A DNA stretch of 64,000 nt from Proteinivorax hydrogeniformans (GCF_040515995.1 NZ_CP159485.1:1798001-1862000), one strand, 5' to 3'. Counted from the first letter of the stretch, positions 24,307 through 33,080 are shown. The notes: generated by a model not told the origin, from the sequence alone. Program-made: numbers and translations.

Positions 24307-25125
24307 TTACTGAATCATAGCTTTTACAGTTCCACCATTAAATTCAAATACTGCATATTCCCCTTCCCAATCAGCGTTAAATCGGATAGTGAAACTACCA
24401 TCATCTTTGATTCTACTCTTATCATAAAAGGCACCTGTAGCATCACGATATATCAAAATATCACCACTTCCAGGAACAAAGTTACCATTTTCTTCGATTA
24501 TTGCTGTTCCGTCAATTAAAAGTATCGGAAATAGACCTCCTTTTAAAACCGTTTCAACTGACAAATTCTCAACGACTACATTTGGTATATTCGGCTCTGG
24601 GTCAGGTTTTTCATTAGGGAAAGTAGCGCCCTCAACGTTTTGCGTCGCTTCGATAATAATTTTAAAAGATGCTGTTTCTCCTTGATATTCGTTACCTGCT
24701 AATTTCGGCATTTTTACGTATAATTTTTTAATTGATCTTTTACCCTTTGCTAACGTATAACCATCATCTTCAAAGTACTCTGTACTAATCTGTCCCCAAT
24801 CTTCGCCATCTACACTTACGAGTAAAGGATTTTCTCCCCCTACTAACCCACCTTCTAATTCTCCTAATCTAAATCTGTACTTAAACTCTAAAGTCCCGTC
24901 ATTAATAACATCAAATTCTAACTTTGTTTGGTCTCCTGGTTGCAAATTTTGTATGTCTACTGTACCCGTTTCAGTAACACTCACACCACTCTCGTTTACC
25001 TTTAAAGTCCCAGCAGTAAAGGTATTATCAGTACTAGTAGCACTACTTGTAAACCATGCCCAAGTTGCTAGCCCTCCACCAAATGCTAGCATACATGCTA
25101 AAGCAACAATTAACACTTTTTTCAT
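24307..25125 (-). CDS. TasA-family surface protein with extra C-terminal domain
   Basis: A 272-residue secreted protein. The signal MKKVLIVALACMLAFGGGLA-TWAWFTS is SipW-dependent. The TasA-like domain runs to about residue 168 (FTAGTLKVNES, NLQPGDQTKLEFDVINDG, the closing KLAGNEYQGETASFKIIIEA). After a Pro/Asn linker (NEKPDPEPNIPN) there is an additional beta-rich domain of about 90 residues, which I do not recognise and which is absent from the neighbours. AAAGGAGG precedes ATG 25125, and the conserved palindromic element (25151-25178) lies upstream. It has its own terminator and lies between sipW and the other TasA-like genes. Confidence 0.85.
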   Translation of the reverse strand: MKKVLIVALACMLAFGGGLATWAWFTSSATSTDNTFTAGTLKVNESGVSVTETGTVDIQNLQPGDQTKLEFDVINDGTLEFKYRFRLGELEGGLVGGENPLLVSVDGEDWGQISTEYFEDDGYTLAKGKRSIKKLYVKMPKLAGNEYQGETASFKIIIEATQNVEGATFPNEKPDPEPNIPNVVVENLSVETVLKGGLFPILLIDGTAIIEENGNFVPGSGDILIYRDATGAFYDKSRIKDDGSFTIRFNADWEGEYAVFEFNGGTVKAMIQ

Positions 25126-25150
25126 AAATCTATACCTCCTTTATTTTTGT

Positions 25151-25178
25151 TTATATATACCATTTCTGGACATATAAC
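25151..25178. promoter_or_regulatory. Conserved palindromic element upstream of TasA-like gene (copy 2)
   Basis: Plus strand TTATATATACCATTTCTGG followed by ACATATAA: the same 20-bp block as at 24051-24079, with a less perfect second arm. It lies 26 bp upstream of the 25125 start. Confidence 0.55.
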
Positions 25179-25287
25179 ATTTTTTATTGACTAAACCTTA
25201 ATCCGATTTTCACTTTGTCCTATCTCAGCAGCATAAACGATTTTCCTTAACTGCTATTTATTTAGTCCATCTTACTTGTAGAGCTTA

Positions 25288-25857
25288 CTAATTACTTTTA
25301 TTTTTTTCTCTTTCTGATAGCATGTTTTTTGCTTGATTTGCTGTCATAAGGGAGATTGGAAAGATTATAAGAACTGTTATCCCTATGGGGCTTCTTATAA
25401 AGTTGGCTATGTAGCCGCCTTTGGGGATTCTGAATAGGTATGTTCCTACAACTTGATCAGCTGCCACTAGTTGAGAGTCTTTGGTGTTGTTGGCATCTCC
25501 TTTTGTTTGGAATTTTATTTCATTGCCTTCTGTAACAATGTCCACTACTCGATGAGTTACCAACGTATTTGCGCCTACTCTGTAAGTTAAAACATCATCG
25601 ATTTTTATCTCATCAATTACAGGTCGCTGAGTGAAAATCATGTCCCCTGGCTGTAACATAGGTCGCATACTTCCAGAAAGTACTGACATTGAGCTTACTC
25701 CCATAACTGATGGAATTTGCCCAGGATTCCTTCTTGCTTGTATGTTAGAAAAAAATGAAAGTACTACTATGACCATAACCATTAATAGTAGGATATTACC
25801 TATCCATTTCAAAGTTATGCTTGCTTTCGTCTTAATCCCTGTCTTAGACATTGCCAT
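25288..25857 (-). CDS. sipW: SipW-like (ER-type) signal peptidase I
   Basis: A 189-residue type I signal peptidase with an N-terminal and a C-terminal membrane helix. It is of the ER-type: the catalytic serine is in SVLSGSMRP (Ser63) and the general base is histidine in LVTHRVVD (His102) in place of the usual lysine. SipW of Bacillus processes TasA and TapA. Here the gene lies immediately upstream of five TasA/camelysin-like proteins with the matching AWFTS-type signals, so a dedicated role is clear. The start ATG 25857 is preceded by TAGGTGA. It has no TapA-like neighbour. It is separated from the 24307 gene by 162 bp and may have a separate promoter. Confidence 0.92.
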   Translation of the reverse strand: MAMSKTGIKTKASITLKWIGNILLLMVMVIVVLSFFSNIQARRNPGQIPSVMGVSSMSVLSGSMRPMLQPGDMIFTQRPVIDEIKIDDVLTYRVGANTLVTHRVVDIVTEGNEIKFQTKGDANNTKDSQLVAADQVVGTYLFRIPKGGYIANFIRSPIGITVLIIFPISLMTANQAKNMLSEREKNKSN

Positions 25858-26331
25858 TTACATATTCACCTACCGTTTTATACTTTTTTATTTCCTAGAA
25901 CTTTTGCTCTATTGAAACTTATTCCATTTCAAAGCAAGTATGACTATTTTATAGGTTTTTAAATAAGTTTTGGACAATTAAAAAAACGCATAAATTTAAA
26001 AATAAGGTTTTATTGTCTATCAAAATTTGCATATCATTGGATAAACCAGTTGAAAGCAGTGGCAAACTTTATACCTTCTAAATCTTCACAGTATCTAAAG
26101 ATAAGACCCCTAGCGCTTTGGGGTCTTCTTGATTTCTGTTCTCAAAGGCTAACTAAATATGTTTTAAAATCCCAATAGTTGTATGAACTACAATTTAGCC
26201 ATAGCTATATCATTGAAATTCTTTACACAGCTTAAGATAAGACTTAACTGCGAAAGTAAAGTTTACAATTGTCCAATGTAAATTTTAAATTAGCTTTTTC
26301 TCCCATAGTCGCCCTCATGGTCTTAAAACCC
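25858..26331. other. Long intergenic region upstream of sipW
   Basis: This is the first part of the 699-bp gap between sipW and sortase. It is AT-rich and without an open frame that has a ribosome site. One inverted repeat, AAGACCCC / GGGGTCTT, is present at 26102-26127 without a U tail. The sipW promoter must lie here but no convincing -35/-10 pair was found. Direct repeat copy B follows. Confidence 0.5.
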
Positions 26332-26492
26332 GCTGTGGGCCTTGGAGTTATTTACGCCTAGAATCTGAGCACTTCTAAACAGTCTGGCCATCTTTGGTCT
26401 TTTTGAAACCTAAGTCAAAAAAGAAGTCGTTGTAAATTTATATTTCCAACTGTCCCCTAGCCAACTGTCAAACTGTTCTTAATTGTAAATTC
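26332..26492. repeat. Direct repeat copy B flanking the SipW/TasA module
   Basis: About 161 bp in the same orientation as copy A (21036-21201). Both begin GCTG(C/T)GGGCC and end AATTGTAAATTC. Copy B has lost the terminator pairing present at the left end of copy A. Confidence 0.75.
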
Positions 26493-26521
26493 ACCCTTCC
26501 CAAAGTTGCCCATTCAAAAGA

Positions 26522-26559
26522 TAAACCCCAGCTTCTGTATAAAAAGAAGATGGGGTTTA
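26522..26559 (-). terminator. Terminator overlapping the sortase stop codon
   Basis: Stem TAAACCCCAGCTTCT / AGAAGATGGGGTTTA (one mismatch) includes the sortase stop codon at 26557-26559, so the hairpin begins within the last codon. Confidence 0.75.
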
Positions 26560-27228
26560 TCTTTCTGCCAGCCTATGTAATGTTACTTTTTCTAGACTAG
26601 ATTGTACAACTAGTCTTTTAGCTGATGTGTCAGATCCTTCGCCTTGGCATGTTGTTAGGGTTAGCATGTTTTCACCGTTTTCCTGGGCTATTGACCAGTC
26701 ATCCCTTTCGACAACTTTAACTGTATTAACAGAATAATGATAGGTATGCCTGGGGGTTCTTAGCATTATTTCATCCCCTGCCTTAAGTTCGTTTAGTTTG
26801 CGAAAATAGCCTGCTGGACCTCCTCTGTGTCCACCAATAAGTACATTACCCATCCCCGGAAAGGCGCTATCTGGATAATAGCCCGGTTGATGATTGATGT
26901 CACTAAAAGCTTCTATACTCTCACCCACCACAACCATCGTGCTGACAGTAATAGATGGTATCCTTATTTCAGTTGGTGGAAACTCAGTCAGTTTTGGAGG
27001 TATGACTTCTTCAAAAGGTGTAATTTCACCCATATCCCTTTGGTGTCCTGCTAAATCAAGTTGTTGATTTATTGGTTTTGGCTCATTTTCTATAAAATTT
27101 TCAAACTCACTTCTTAATTGACGTTGTACCCTATATGATTGAAATTTTAGAAAGGAGGGATATAAGATCATGGCTAACCCCACTAATACGATGAGTACAA
27201 AAATTAACTTTCCAACATTAAGTTTTAT
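26557..27228 (-). CDS. Sortase, partner of the adjacent LPETS protein
   Basis: A 223-residue sortase with an N-terminal membrane anchor (GKLIFVLIVLVGLAMILYP). Catalytic residues are visible: His in LIGGHRGG, Cys in LTLTTCQG and Arg in SAKRLVVQS. It most resembles class D/E sortases of sporulating Firmicutes. The sortase beta-barrel starts at about residue 85 (PTEIRIPSI). GTG 27183 has no ribosome site and cuts the anchor; AAGGTGG at 27234-27240 points to an in-frame ATA at 27226-27228, which I take as start. It lies downstream of the gene for an LPETS-anchored beta-helix protein, its likely substrate. Confidence 0.88.
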   Translation of the reverse strand: MKLNVGKLIFVLIVLVGLAMILYPSFLKFQSYRVQRQLRSEFENFIENEPKPINQQLDLAGHQRDMGEITPFEEVIPPKLTEFPPTEIRIPSITVSTMVVVGESIEAFSDINHQPGYYPDSAFPGMGNVLIGGHRGGPAGYFRKLNELKAGDEIMLRTPRHTYHYSVNTVKVVERDDWSIAQENGENMLTLTTCQGEGSDTSAKRLVVQSSLEKVTLHRLAER

Positions 27229-27257
27229 AATTATCCACCACCTTAAATGTTTTAATC

Positions 27258-27289
27258 AAAGAGATTGAGCATTACTGCTCAATCTCTTT
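27258..27289 (-). terminator. Terminator after the beta-helix surface protein
   Basis: Stem AAAGAGATTGAGC / GCTCAATCTCTTT with a 6-nt loop, 8 bp after the stop codon. It separates this gene from the sortase gene, so the sortase probably relies on readthrough or its own promoter. Confidence 0.75.
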
Positions 27290-27297
27290 TTAAGTTA

Positions 27298-28506
27298 TTA
27301 TTCTTGAAAAGCAAACCTTTTGTAACCAAATGCACCTGCAACTAGTACTAACAAGCCAGCAGGGATCAACCACATAATTCTAGATTCGCTAGTTTCAGGA
27401 AGAGGCTCTGGACCTACCCACGTAAGGATTACATTCTTAATAGTATTTTCGTGTCTCAAACTTTCCAAAATACTATTTGTACTACTCTGTTCATTTACTG
27501 TAGGTATATTATCTTTATTAGCTACAAGTTTTATACAGGCACCACCTGCATTTGTTACTGTATTATTTTCTATAGTATACTCTCCATTACCAACTAACCA
27601 AATTCCTTCATCCACTGAATTTCTTATATCGTTATTTATAATGTCCACTTTACCATCGGAGTTTCCACCAATAGCACCGTCAATAGTATTATTATCTAAT
27701 TTGATATTATCAACGCCATCAACTCTAATAGTAGGATGGCTAGTGCTTTGATTTTCAATCTTAACATTTTCAATCTTAATATTATTTGATTCTAAGACAA
27801 TTACATTTCCATAAACTGTATCTCCAGGACGATTTTTTGTTTTGCCTATTATTTTTCCATTTCTAATAGTCATTTCTTCTTGGATTTTAAGCGGTTTCGT
27901 TAATTTTTCTTTATAACCTGTTAGGTCAATAGTGCTTCCATCCGCCACTAGCTCGTGATTATTATAATAATCTAAATCAGCCACTACATCATGTAGACTT
28001 GGGAATATATCCTCTGTGTCTTTCTCTGTAAAGTTATATTTTAGAGACTCATCTGACACCACATGTTCTTTTTCACCATTATTATAGGTTATCTCAACTT
28101 CAAAGTGAGTAGGAACTTCATAAAATGTCCCTTTCCAACCATTTGTTTCCCAGTAACCATCTTCTTCATAATTGAAATCTCCATATACATCAAATGGAGC
28201 ACTATATCCACCTGCGTCAAGTTCACCAAATTTTCCATCTATTTTTGCATTAAGCGTTTTTAGTGTTTTATTACCATTAAAAAGAGTAAGTTTAATACTT
28301 TCAATGCTGCTCATAACAACTTCCTCGCTAATTCTAAAACCAGCATAATAGCCTTTTACTGTACCATGCCCTTCTGTACAAGTATGTGTTGTTACGGACA
28401 AACTTCCAGCTTTAAGCCCCTTATTCCAATTTTCAGCAGATACTTCAGGCACAAACATGAAGCAAAGTGCAAGTGCCATCATGATACAAAAAATCCTTCT
28501 AATCAC
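27298..28506 (-). CDS. Secreted right-handed beta-helix protein with LPETS sorting signal
   Basis: A surface protein of about 402 residues. Signal peptide (FCIMMALALCFMFVPEVSA), an N-terminal beta domain of about 160 residues, then parallel beta-helix repeats at about 210-330 with the N-N-x-I ladder (LESNNIKIENVKIENQST, VDGVDNIKLDNNTIDGAIGG, NGEYTIENNTVTNAGG). The C-terminus has a sortase signal: LPETS, a hydrophobic span (MWLIPAGLLVLVAGAFGY) and KR. GTG 28506, 8 nt after AAGGAG, is preferred to GTG 28515, which lies within the ribosome site. Beta-helix proteins often bind or cleave polysaccharide; no catalytic set was identified. The adjacent sortase is the likely anchor enzyme. Confidence 0.82.
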   Translation of the reverse strand: MIRRIFCIMMALALCFMFVPEVSAENWNKGLKAGSLSVTTHTCTEGHGTVKGYYAGFRISEEVVMSSIESIKLTLFNGNKTLKTLNAKIDGKFGELDAGGYSAPFDVYGDFNYEEDGYWETNGWKGTFYEVPTHFEVEITYNNGEKEHVVSDESLKYNFTEKDTEDIFPSLHDVVADLDYYNNHELVADGSTIDLTGYKEKLTKPLKIQEEMTIRNGKIIGKTKNRPGDTVYGNVIVLESNNIKIENVKIENQSTSHPTIRVDGVDNIKLDNNTIDGAIGGNSDGKVDIINNDIRNSVDEGIWLVGNGEYTIENNTVTNAGGACIKLVANKDNIPTVNEQSSTNSILESLRHENTIKNVILTWVGPEPLPETSESRIMWLIPAGLLVLVAGAFGYKRFAFQE

Positions 28507-28701
28507 AAAAACCACTCCTTAATAATTTTTTTATGCTTAAACTAGCACTATTCAATTAATATTCGAGTGGTACTAAAGTATTACTATTTTTTTATTATTT
28601 TTTAAGTTCCCATTATTGACAATGGTGTAGTCGTCACCCTAAGTAAAAAAGAGCTATGCTAGTAGGCTAGAAAGATTAGCAAGTTATATGTTGGGGTTTT
28701 A

Positions 28702-28710
28702 TGGTATAAT
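28702..28710 (+). promoter_or_regulatory. Extended -10 promoter of the VanZ-like gene
   Basis: TGGTATAAT matches the extended -10 consensus and lies 35 bp before the start codon at 28745; no good -35 is seen. Confidence 0.5.
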
Positions 28711-28744
28711 TTATACATAACCCTTACTAACGGAGTTGATTTTT

Positions 28745-29458
28745 ATGAAGGTTCGGTCTTGGCTTATTGCTGTTTTTATAGTTGGGCTTATTTTTTATTT
28801 GTCGTCTATACCTGGGCTTCAGGTGCTGCCTGTTCTTAATCAGTTAAGCTCAGTTTTAGGGCGGTTTGATGTTGGTATCACTCGTTTTTCTCATTGGGTA
28901 GCTAACACTCTTCCTCTTAATTTTAGTGAATGGGGAGCTTTTAGGGTTCTTGGTGAAGATTTTTTAGAGTATGCCAGTAATAATCCTAGACTTATAGAGT
29001 TTTTGCTGAGGAAAATAGCTCATGTTGTTATGTTTTTCTTAGTTACGATTGCTTTCTTTTTATTGGCAAGTCAGTATACTAAAAGACCACGGACAGCTAT
29101 ATTTATTGCGTTTATAGGTGGTACTGCTATGGCATTTTTAGATGAATATCGCCAAAGTTTTGTGCCCACTCGGGTAGCAAGTTTGATGGATGTTTTGATT
29201 AATTTTATTGGTGTTTCTTTAGCTATTTTTATCATCCTTTTTGCGCTATTTATAACTAAGAGTGCTCGAATACAGGAATATTACTATAATAATTTTAAAG
29301 GTAAAAATAAGAAAATCGCTAAAGAAAATAGTGATGCTAAAAATGATGTGGTGGATAATAGCAAATCAGAGCAGGTAAAATCCGATTCTAAAGAGGATTT
29401 AGATCAAGAGACGAAAGTATATGATCGGGATTTTGTAAAGAAAGTTAATGAGGAGTAG
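28745..29458 (+). CDS. VanZ-family membrane protein with charged C-terminal tail
   Basis: A 237-residue membrane protein. The N-terminal helix (LIAVFIVGLIFYLSSIPG) is followed by the VanZ core: LRKIAHVVMFFLVTIAFFLL, AFLDEYRQSFVPTRVASLMDVLIN and a final helix. The last 60 residues form a highly charged tail, which is unusual for VanZ. VanZ proteins are linked with low-level teicoplanin resistance, but most family members have no known role. The start ATG 28745 lies 9 nt after GGAG. It is a single plus-strand gene between minus-strand genes, and ends in a very strong bidirectional terminator. Confidence 0.85.
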   Translation: MKVRSWLIAVFIVGLIFYLSSIPGLQVLPVLNQLSSVLGRFDVGITRFSHWVANTLPLNFSEWGAFRVLGEDFLEYASNNPRLIEFLLRKIAHVVMFFLVTIAFFLLASQYTKRPRTAIFIAFIGGTAMAFLDEYRQSFVPTRVASLMDVLINFIGVSLAIFIILFALFITKSARIQEYYYNNFKGKNKKIAKENSDAKNDVVDNSKSEQVKSDSKEDLDQETKVYDRDFVKKVNEE

Positions 29459-29465
29459 TTGGAGT

Positions 29466-29517
29466 AAAAAAGACGTCAGCAGAGGCAAAAGTACTGCCTC
29501 TGCTGACGTCTTTTTTT
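29466..29517. terminator. Bidirectional terminator between VanZ-like and Lon-like genes
   Basis: A perfect stem of about 22 bp (AAAAAAGACGTCAGCAGAGG and its complement) flanked by A and T runs on both sides, between convergent genes. Confidence 0.9.
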
Positions 29518-29535
29518 GTTTGTGATTCTTTCCCA

Positions 29536-31923
29536 CTAAGATTCTTCCTCAGACTTTTTCAGCTTCTTCATCACCTGGGCATTGATGGTTCCCTTGGGAT
29601 ACTTTCCGTTTTTATCCTTTTTTCCTGCTGGTGTGTCTGTTAATATTTCTATTCCTTCATCTACGTGATTTATAGCATATATAAAAAATTCTTTGTTTTT
29701 TACAGCTGCTATTACTTCTTCTTTTAACATTAGGTTTTTTATATTTTGTTTAGGTATTATTACACCTTGGTCGCCGGTTAGACCTCTCATTTTGCAGATG
29801 TCATAAAAACCCTCTATCTTTTCATTTACGCCGCCTACTGGCTGAATTTCTCCCTTTTGATTTATAGATCCTGTTACAGCTATATTTTGCTTTATAGGAA
29901 CTTCCGCTATGCTGGATATAATTCCGTAGAGCTCAGTGCTTGAAGCGCTATCCCCGTCTATCTTGGAATAATTTTGTTCAAAGCTAATGCTTACAGTCAG
30001 CGACATCGGTTTATCCTGTGCATATTTGGTTCCTAGGTACCCACATAGGGTTAACACACCTTTGTCATATATGCTGCCACTTTTTTTAGTTTCTCTTTGG
30101 ATGCTAATAATCCCTGACTTCCCTTTATATGTGCTTACTGTTATCCTACTTGGCTTTCCAAAAACATGCTGGCCTGTGTTCATCACTGTAAGTCCATTTA
30201 TTTGCCCCACTTTTCTTCCGCTAACATCAATCAACACAGTCTCATCTTTGAACCGTTCATTGAGTTTATCTTCGTATTTAGAATTTCGGTAAATTTTCTT
30301 TTCTATGGCTTTTTCTACATGGTTTTTCGAGACATACTCAGCTTTTTCCATCTCAGCCCACACATCTGACTCATATAAAATCTCCACTATCTGATTAAAC
30401 TGTGAGCTTAATTTCTCTTGGCTGTTACAAAGCCGAGAGCTATATCTTATAACCCTAGCTACTGCACTTTTGTCAAAATCTCTCAGTCCTACCTGCTTGC
30501 AATGACTAGCAATAAATTGACCCATCTTTACAATATTTTCTTCTGATCTTTCCATTTCTATATCAAAGTCTGCCATTACCTTAAATAACTTTCTAAAATC
30601 CTCATCGTAGTGATATAGCAAATGATAGGTATAATCATCCCCTATCAATATTACCTTTAAATCTACCGGTATAGGTTCAGGCTTTAGGGAGGTTGTATAA
30701 ACATACCCTAGCTGTTTTCCCAGATCCTCTACGTTTATCAAGCCGGTTTTTAAGGTTCGCTTTAATGTCTCCCAAGCAAAAGGCTGAACTAGTAAGTCCT
30801 TTGCTTGAATTAACAGGTATCCCCCATTGGCCAAATGAATGGAGCCTGATTTTATCTGAGTAAAGTCAGTTTTTAACACACCCATCTCATTTTTATATTC
30901 TATAGCACCATTTAAGTTATAAAAATTAGGGTTTGTCTCATTAACTATAGGTGCTGCCTTGGTTTCATTGTTATTTACAAGATGATTAACCTTATATCTA
31001 TTATAGAAGTCTTCCTCACTCTGAGTTTGAATAAAGGGAAGTAATGGCTCACCCTTACTTTCTGAGTCATTGGATTTTGAAAAATAGCTGATATTTGCAA
31101 CGATATCTTCCTTTAACTCTTTTAAAAACTGTTTTACTTTTTTATTGTCTTCAAAAGAGTTACTAATCTTCTTTATATAATACTCCACTAACTTCCTTCC
31201 CTGTTCTTTGTCTAGATTATCAAGCTTTTCTTCTAGCTCTTCTTGTAGTTCCTTTAACTCGTCAAACCAATCCTCAGTAATCAGATCAAGCTTTTGGGAG
31301 TTAATTTTTATCTCTTCTACTTCTTCAGGCGATAGATTGTTATACTCTTTTTGACTCATCGGCTTTCCATCTTTCAAAGGTATATGGTTAAACCCTTGTT
31401 CTGAGTCTTTAAATACAAAACCATATTTCCTTGCTACTTCATTAAGATTTCTAACAAAAATCTTTTGCTTTAGCTGGATATCTTTAAATATCTCCTTTTT
31501 TTTATTTTTATACTCACTATTTTGAAATGATTTGGGGATTTCTTTTTTTAATTTTTCAATAAGATGCTCTATTTCTTTTACAAAACTTTCCCCCTCTCCC
31601 CCTCGCGTATTAATAGCCTTGGGAGAATCAGGGTTTTTAAAGTTAAAAACATATAGCCAGTCATCGGGCTTTTTCCCATTTGCAGCAAAAGACTTTGCTA
31701 TGGAATTAGCATAACTAGATTTTCCTGTACCGCTGATACCTGATATAAAAATGTTATATCCCTTTTTATCAACCCTAAGTCCAAAAGTTAAGGCCTCTAC
31801 CGCTCTACTTTGCCCGATGATTCCCTCTAACGGTTCGACCTCCTCTGTACTTTCAAATCCAAGGCTTTCAGTTACACAGCAGCTCGTTAATTGCTCAGGT
31901 CTTAGACAAAACCTATCATCCAC
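29536..31923 (-). CDS. Lon-like ATP-dependent protease (LonB/AAA_32 + S16 type)
   Basis: A 795-residue AAA+ protease related to LonB/LonC. The N-terminus carries Walker A in ISGISGTGKSSYA, a long helical insertion at about 120-280 rich in Lys and Glu, and the helical AAA lid. The C-terminal S16 protease domain (about 570-760) has the catalytic dyad Ser659 in GDSASSTELYG and Lys702 in GGVNEKIEGF. Such proteases lack the N-terminal Lon substrate domain. Start GTG 31923 follows AGGGGG by 8 nt. It probably degrades damaged or regulatory proteins; its substrate is not known. It is monocistronic and converges on the VanZ-like gene. Confidence 0.9.
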   Translation of the reverse strand: MDDRFCLRPEQLTSCCVTESLGFESTEEVEPLEGIIGQSRAVEALTFGLRVDKKGYNIFISGISGTGKSSYANSIAKSFAANGKKPDDWLYVFNFKNPDSPKAINTRGGEGESFVKEIEHLIEKLKKEIPKSFQNSEYKNKKKEIFKDIQLKQKIFVRNLNEVARKYGFVFKDSEQGFNHIPLKDGKPMSQKEYNNLSPEEVEEIKINSQKLDLITEDWFDELKELQEELEEKLDNLDKEQGRKLVEYYIKKISNSFEDNKKVKQFLKELKEDIVANISYFSKSNDSESKGEPLLPFIQTQSEEDFYNRYKVNHLVNNNETKAAPIVNETNPNFYNLNGAIEYKNEMGVLKTDFTQIKSGSIHLANGGYLLIQAKDLLVQPFAWETLKRTLKTGLINVEDLGKQLGYVYTTSLKPEPIPVDLKVILIGDDYTYHLLYHYDEDFRKLFKVMADFDIEMERSEENIVKMGQFIASHCKQVGLRDFDKSAVARVIRYSSRLCNSQEKLSSQFNQIVEILYESDVWAEMEKAEYVSKNHVEKAIEKKIYRNSKYEDKLNERFKDETVLIDVSGRKVGQINGLTVMNTGQHVFGKPSRITVSTYKGKSGIISIQRETKKSGSIYDKGVLTLCGYLGTKYAQDKPMSLTVSISFEQNYSKIDGDSASSTELYGIISSIAEVPIKQNIAVTGSINQKGEIQPVGGVNEKIEGFYDICKMRGLTGDQGVIIPKQNIKNLMLKEEVIAAVKNKEFFIYAINHVDEGIEILTDTPAGKKDKNGKYPKGTINAQVMKKLKKSEEES

Positions 31924-32023
31924 ATGCTCAACCCCCTTGAATGTAAATTACAAAACTCCCTAAATTACTTTATGCTCTAAACTTTACATGTGTTCAGCGA
32001 CTAATCTCATAGTTTTACAGATC

Positions 32024-32114
32024 TTAGCGCTATTAAAAATATATGAATAAAACGAGGCATCTACGATAAAAACATCATAGATATCCTCGTTTTATTTAAA
32101 AATTGCTTTTACTT
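32024..32114. repeat. 91-bp direct repeat, copy 1 (contains terminator hairpin)
   Basis: This copy is identical to 38585-38674 apart from one 1-bp indel. It contains ATAAAACGAGG-ATCTA / TAGAT-CCTCGTTTTAT, a long hairpin followed by T-rich sequence on the minus strand. It lies about 270 bp beyond the sortase stop. Confidence 0.9.
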
Positions 32115-32225
32115 ATATATCTTTTTTAACGATTACAGTTGCAATATATTCTTGCATGTTTTGAAAAACTATTATTTAAACTTATATACAAAGTAGGCTT
32201 AGCTAAGTTTTCTTTATCCTTTTCT

Positions 32226-32381
32226 CTACATGTTCATTTCTTTGATCTTTTCTTTGAGTCTTTCCATTGAATTTTGATGAATTCTAATTCCGTATTTGCC
32301 CTTAAAGGCATAGAAGCTAAACCCTAGAAACTTCCTTTTTGAGGCTTGTCTACACTCTTTTTCTTGTTCACTTTAAGTTAC
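32226..32381 (-). pseudogene. Remnant of a group II intron reverse transcriptase/maturase
   Basis: The minus strand encodes KRKFLGFSFYAFKGKYGIRI and HQNSMERLKEKIKEMN before a stop, closely matching the FLGF thumb region of group II intron-encoded proteins. The preceding KVNKKKSVDKPQKG is in a different frame, so the remnant is also frameshifted. No intron domain V could be found nearby. The remnant begins exactly at the stop codon of the sortase gene at 32382. Confidence 0.75.
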
Positions 32382-33029
32382 CTAAGGCGATGTTAACTTG
32401 CCACGAACTATCAGCCTTTTTTTCCCATCAGAAATACAGACTACTAAGGTCACAACGGCTTTTTCATCAACCTCTTCTAGCACCCATACTTCGTCAGGCC
32501 ACACCACAAAAGATTCATATACCTCATAATGGTACTCTTCATTCAGAAAGTGTAATTTTACTAAGTCTCCATCTTTTACCTCATTTAACCGATTAAAGAA
32601 AGATCCATATTGTCTCCCTTTATGAGCAGCAATGGCAGTATTCCCATCTTCCCATGGGAAAGCAGTTCCCTTTACCATGGCAGCCCCTTTAGCAAGGTTA
32701 CTATCGTTAGCATCGTAAAATATTGGTAGGTGTACTTTAATTTCAGGAATTTCTATAATACCTATGATATTGGTATCTTTTATTATTTTTTGAGTAGAGT
32801 CCTGCTCTTGTGGGTCAGTTACACCTAACTCTGATTCTGTATCTTCTGAAGGCAGATTTTCCATGACCTCTCTTAGGTATTCTTCTGGATCACCTTCAAA
32901 CTCATCCCTAGATTGTATGTAAGTATTTATAAGTTGCTTTTGGTGATTTCTAACGTAAAAGTCTTGAAGTGGAGGGTATATTATTAACGCTAAACCTAGA
33001 AATATTAAAATCACACCTATTATTTTCAT
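32382..33029 (-). CDS. Sortase, partner of the adjacent LPQTG S8 protease
   Basis: A 215-residue sortase. N-terminal membrane anchor (GVILIFLGLALIIYPPLQ), an acidic linker of about 60 residues, and the sortase barrel from about residue 90 (IIGIIEIPEIKVHLPIFYD). Catalytic His is in AIAAHKGRQYGS, Cys in VVTLVVCISDG and Arg in KKRLIVRGK. The sequence around Cys (VVCISDGKKR) differs from the other sortase in this window (TTCQGEG). AAGGAGG precedes ATG 33029. It lies 51 bp downstream of the S8 protease gene that ends in LPQTG, so this protease is its likely substrate and the two form one operon. Confidence 0.9.
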   Translation of the reverse strand: MKIIGVILIFLGLALIIYPPLQDFYVRNHQKQLINTYIQSRDEFEGDPEEYLREVMENLPSEDTESELGVTDPQEQDSTQKIIKDTNIIGIIEIPEIKVHLPIFYDANDSNLAKGAAMVKGTAFPWEDGNTAIAAHKGRQYGSFFNRLNEVKDGDLVKLHFLNEEYHYEVYESFVVWPDEVWVLEEVDEKAVVTLVVCISDGKKRLIVRGKLTSP

Positions 33030-33080
33030 GTAGACCTCCTTAAATTTAAAAAAGAGGGGAGGAATCTCCCCCCTTAAGTT

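Noticed and set aside
26102-26127. AAGACCCC/GGGGTCTT hairpin as terminator
   Set aside because: No U tail on either strand and no gene ends close by.
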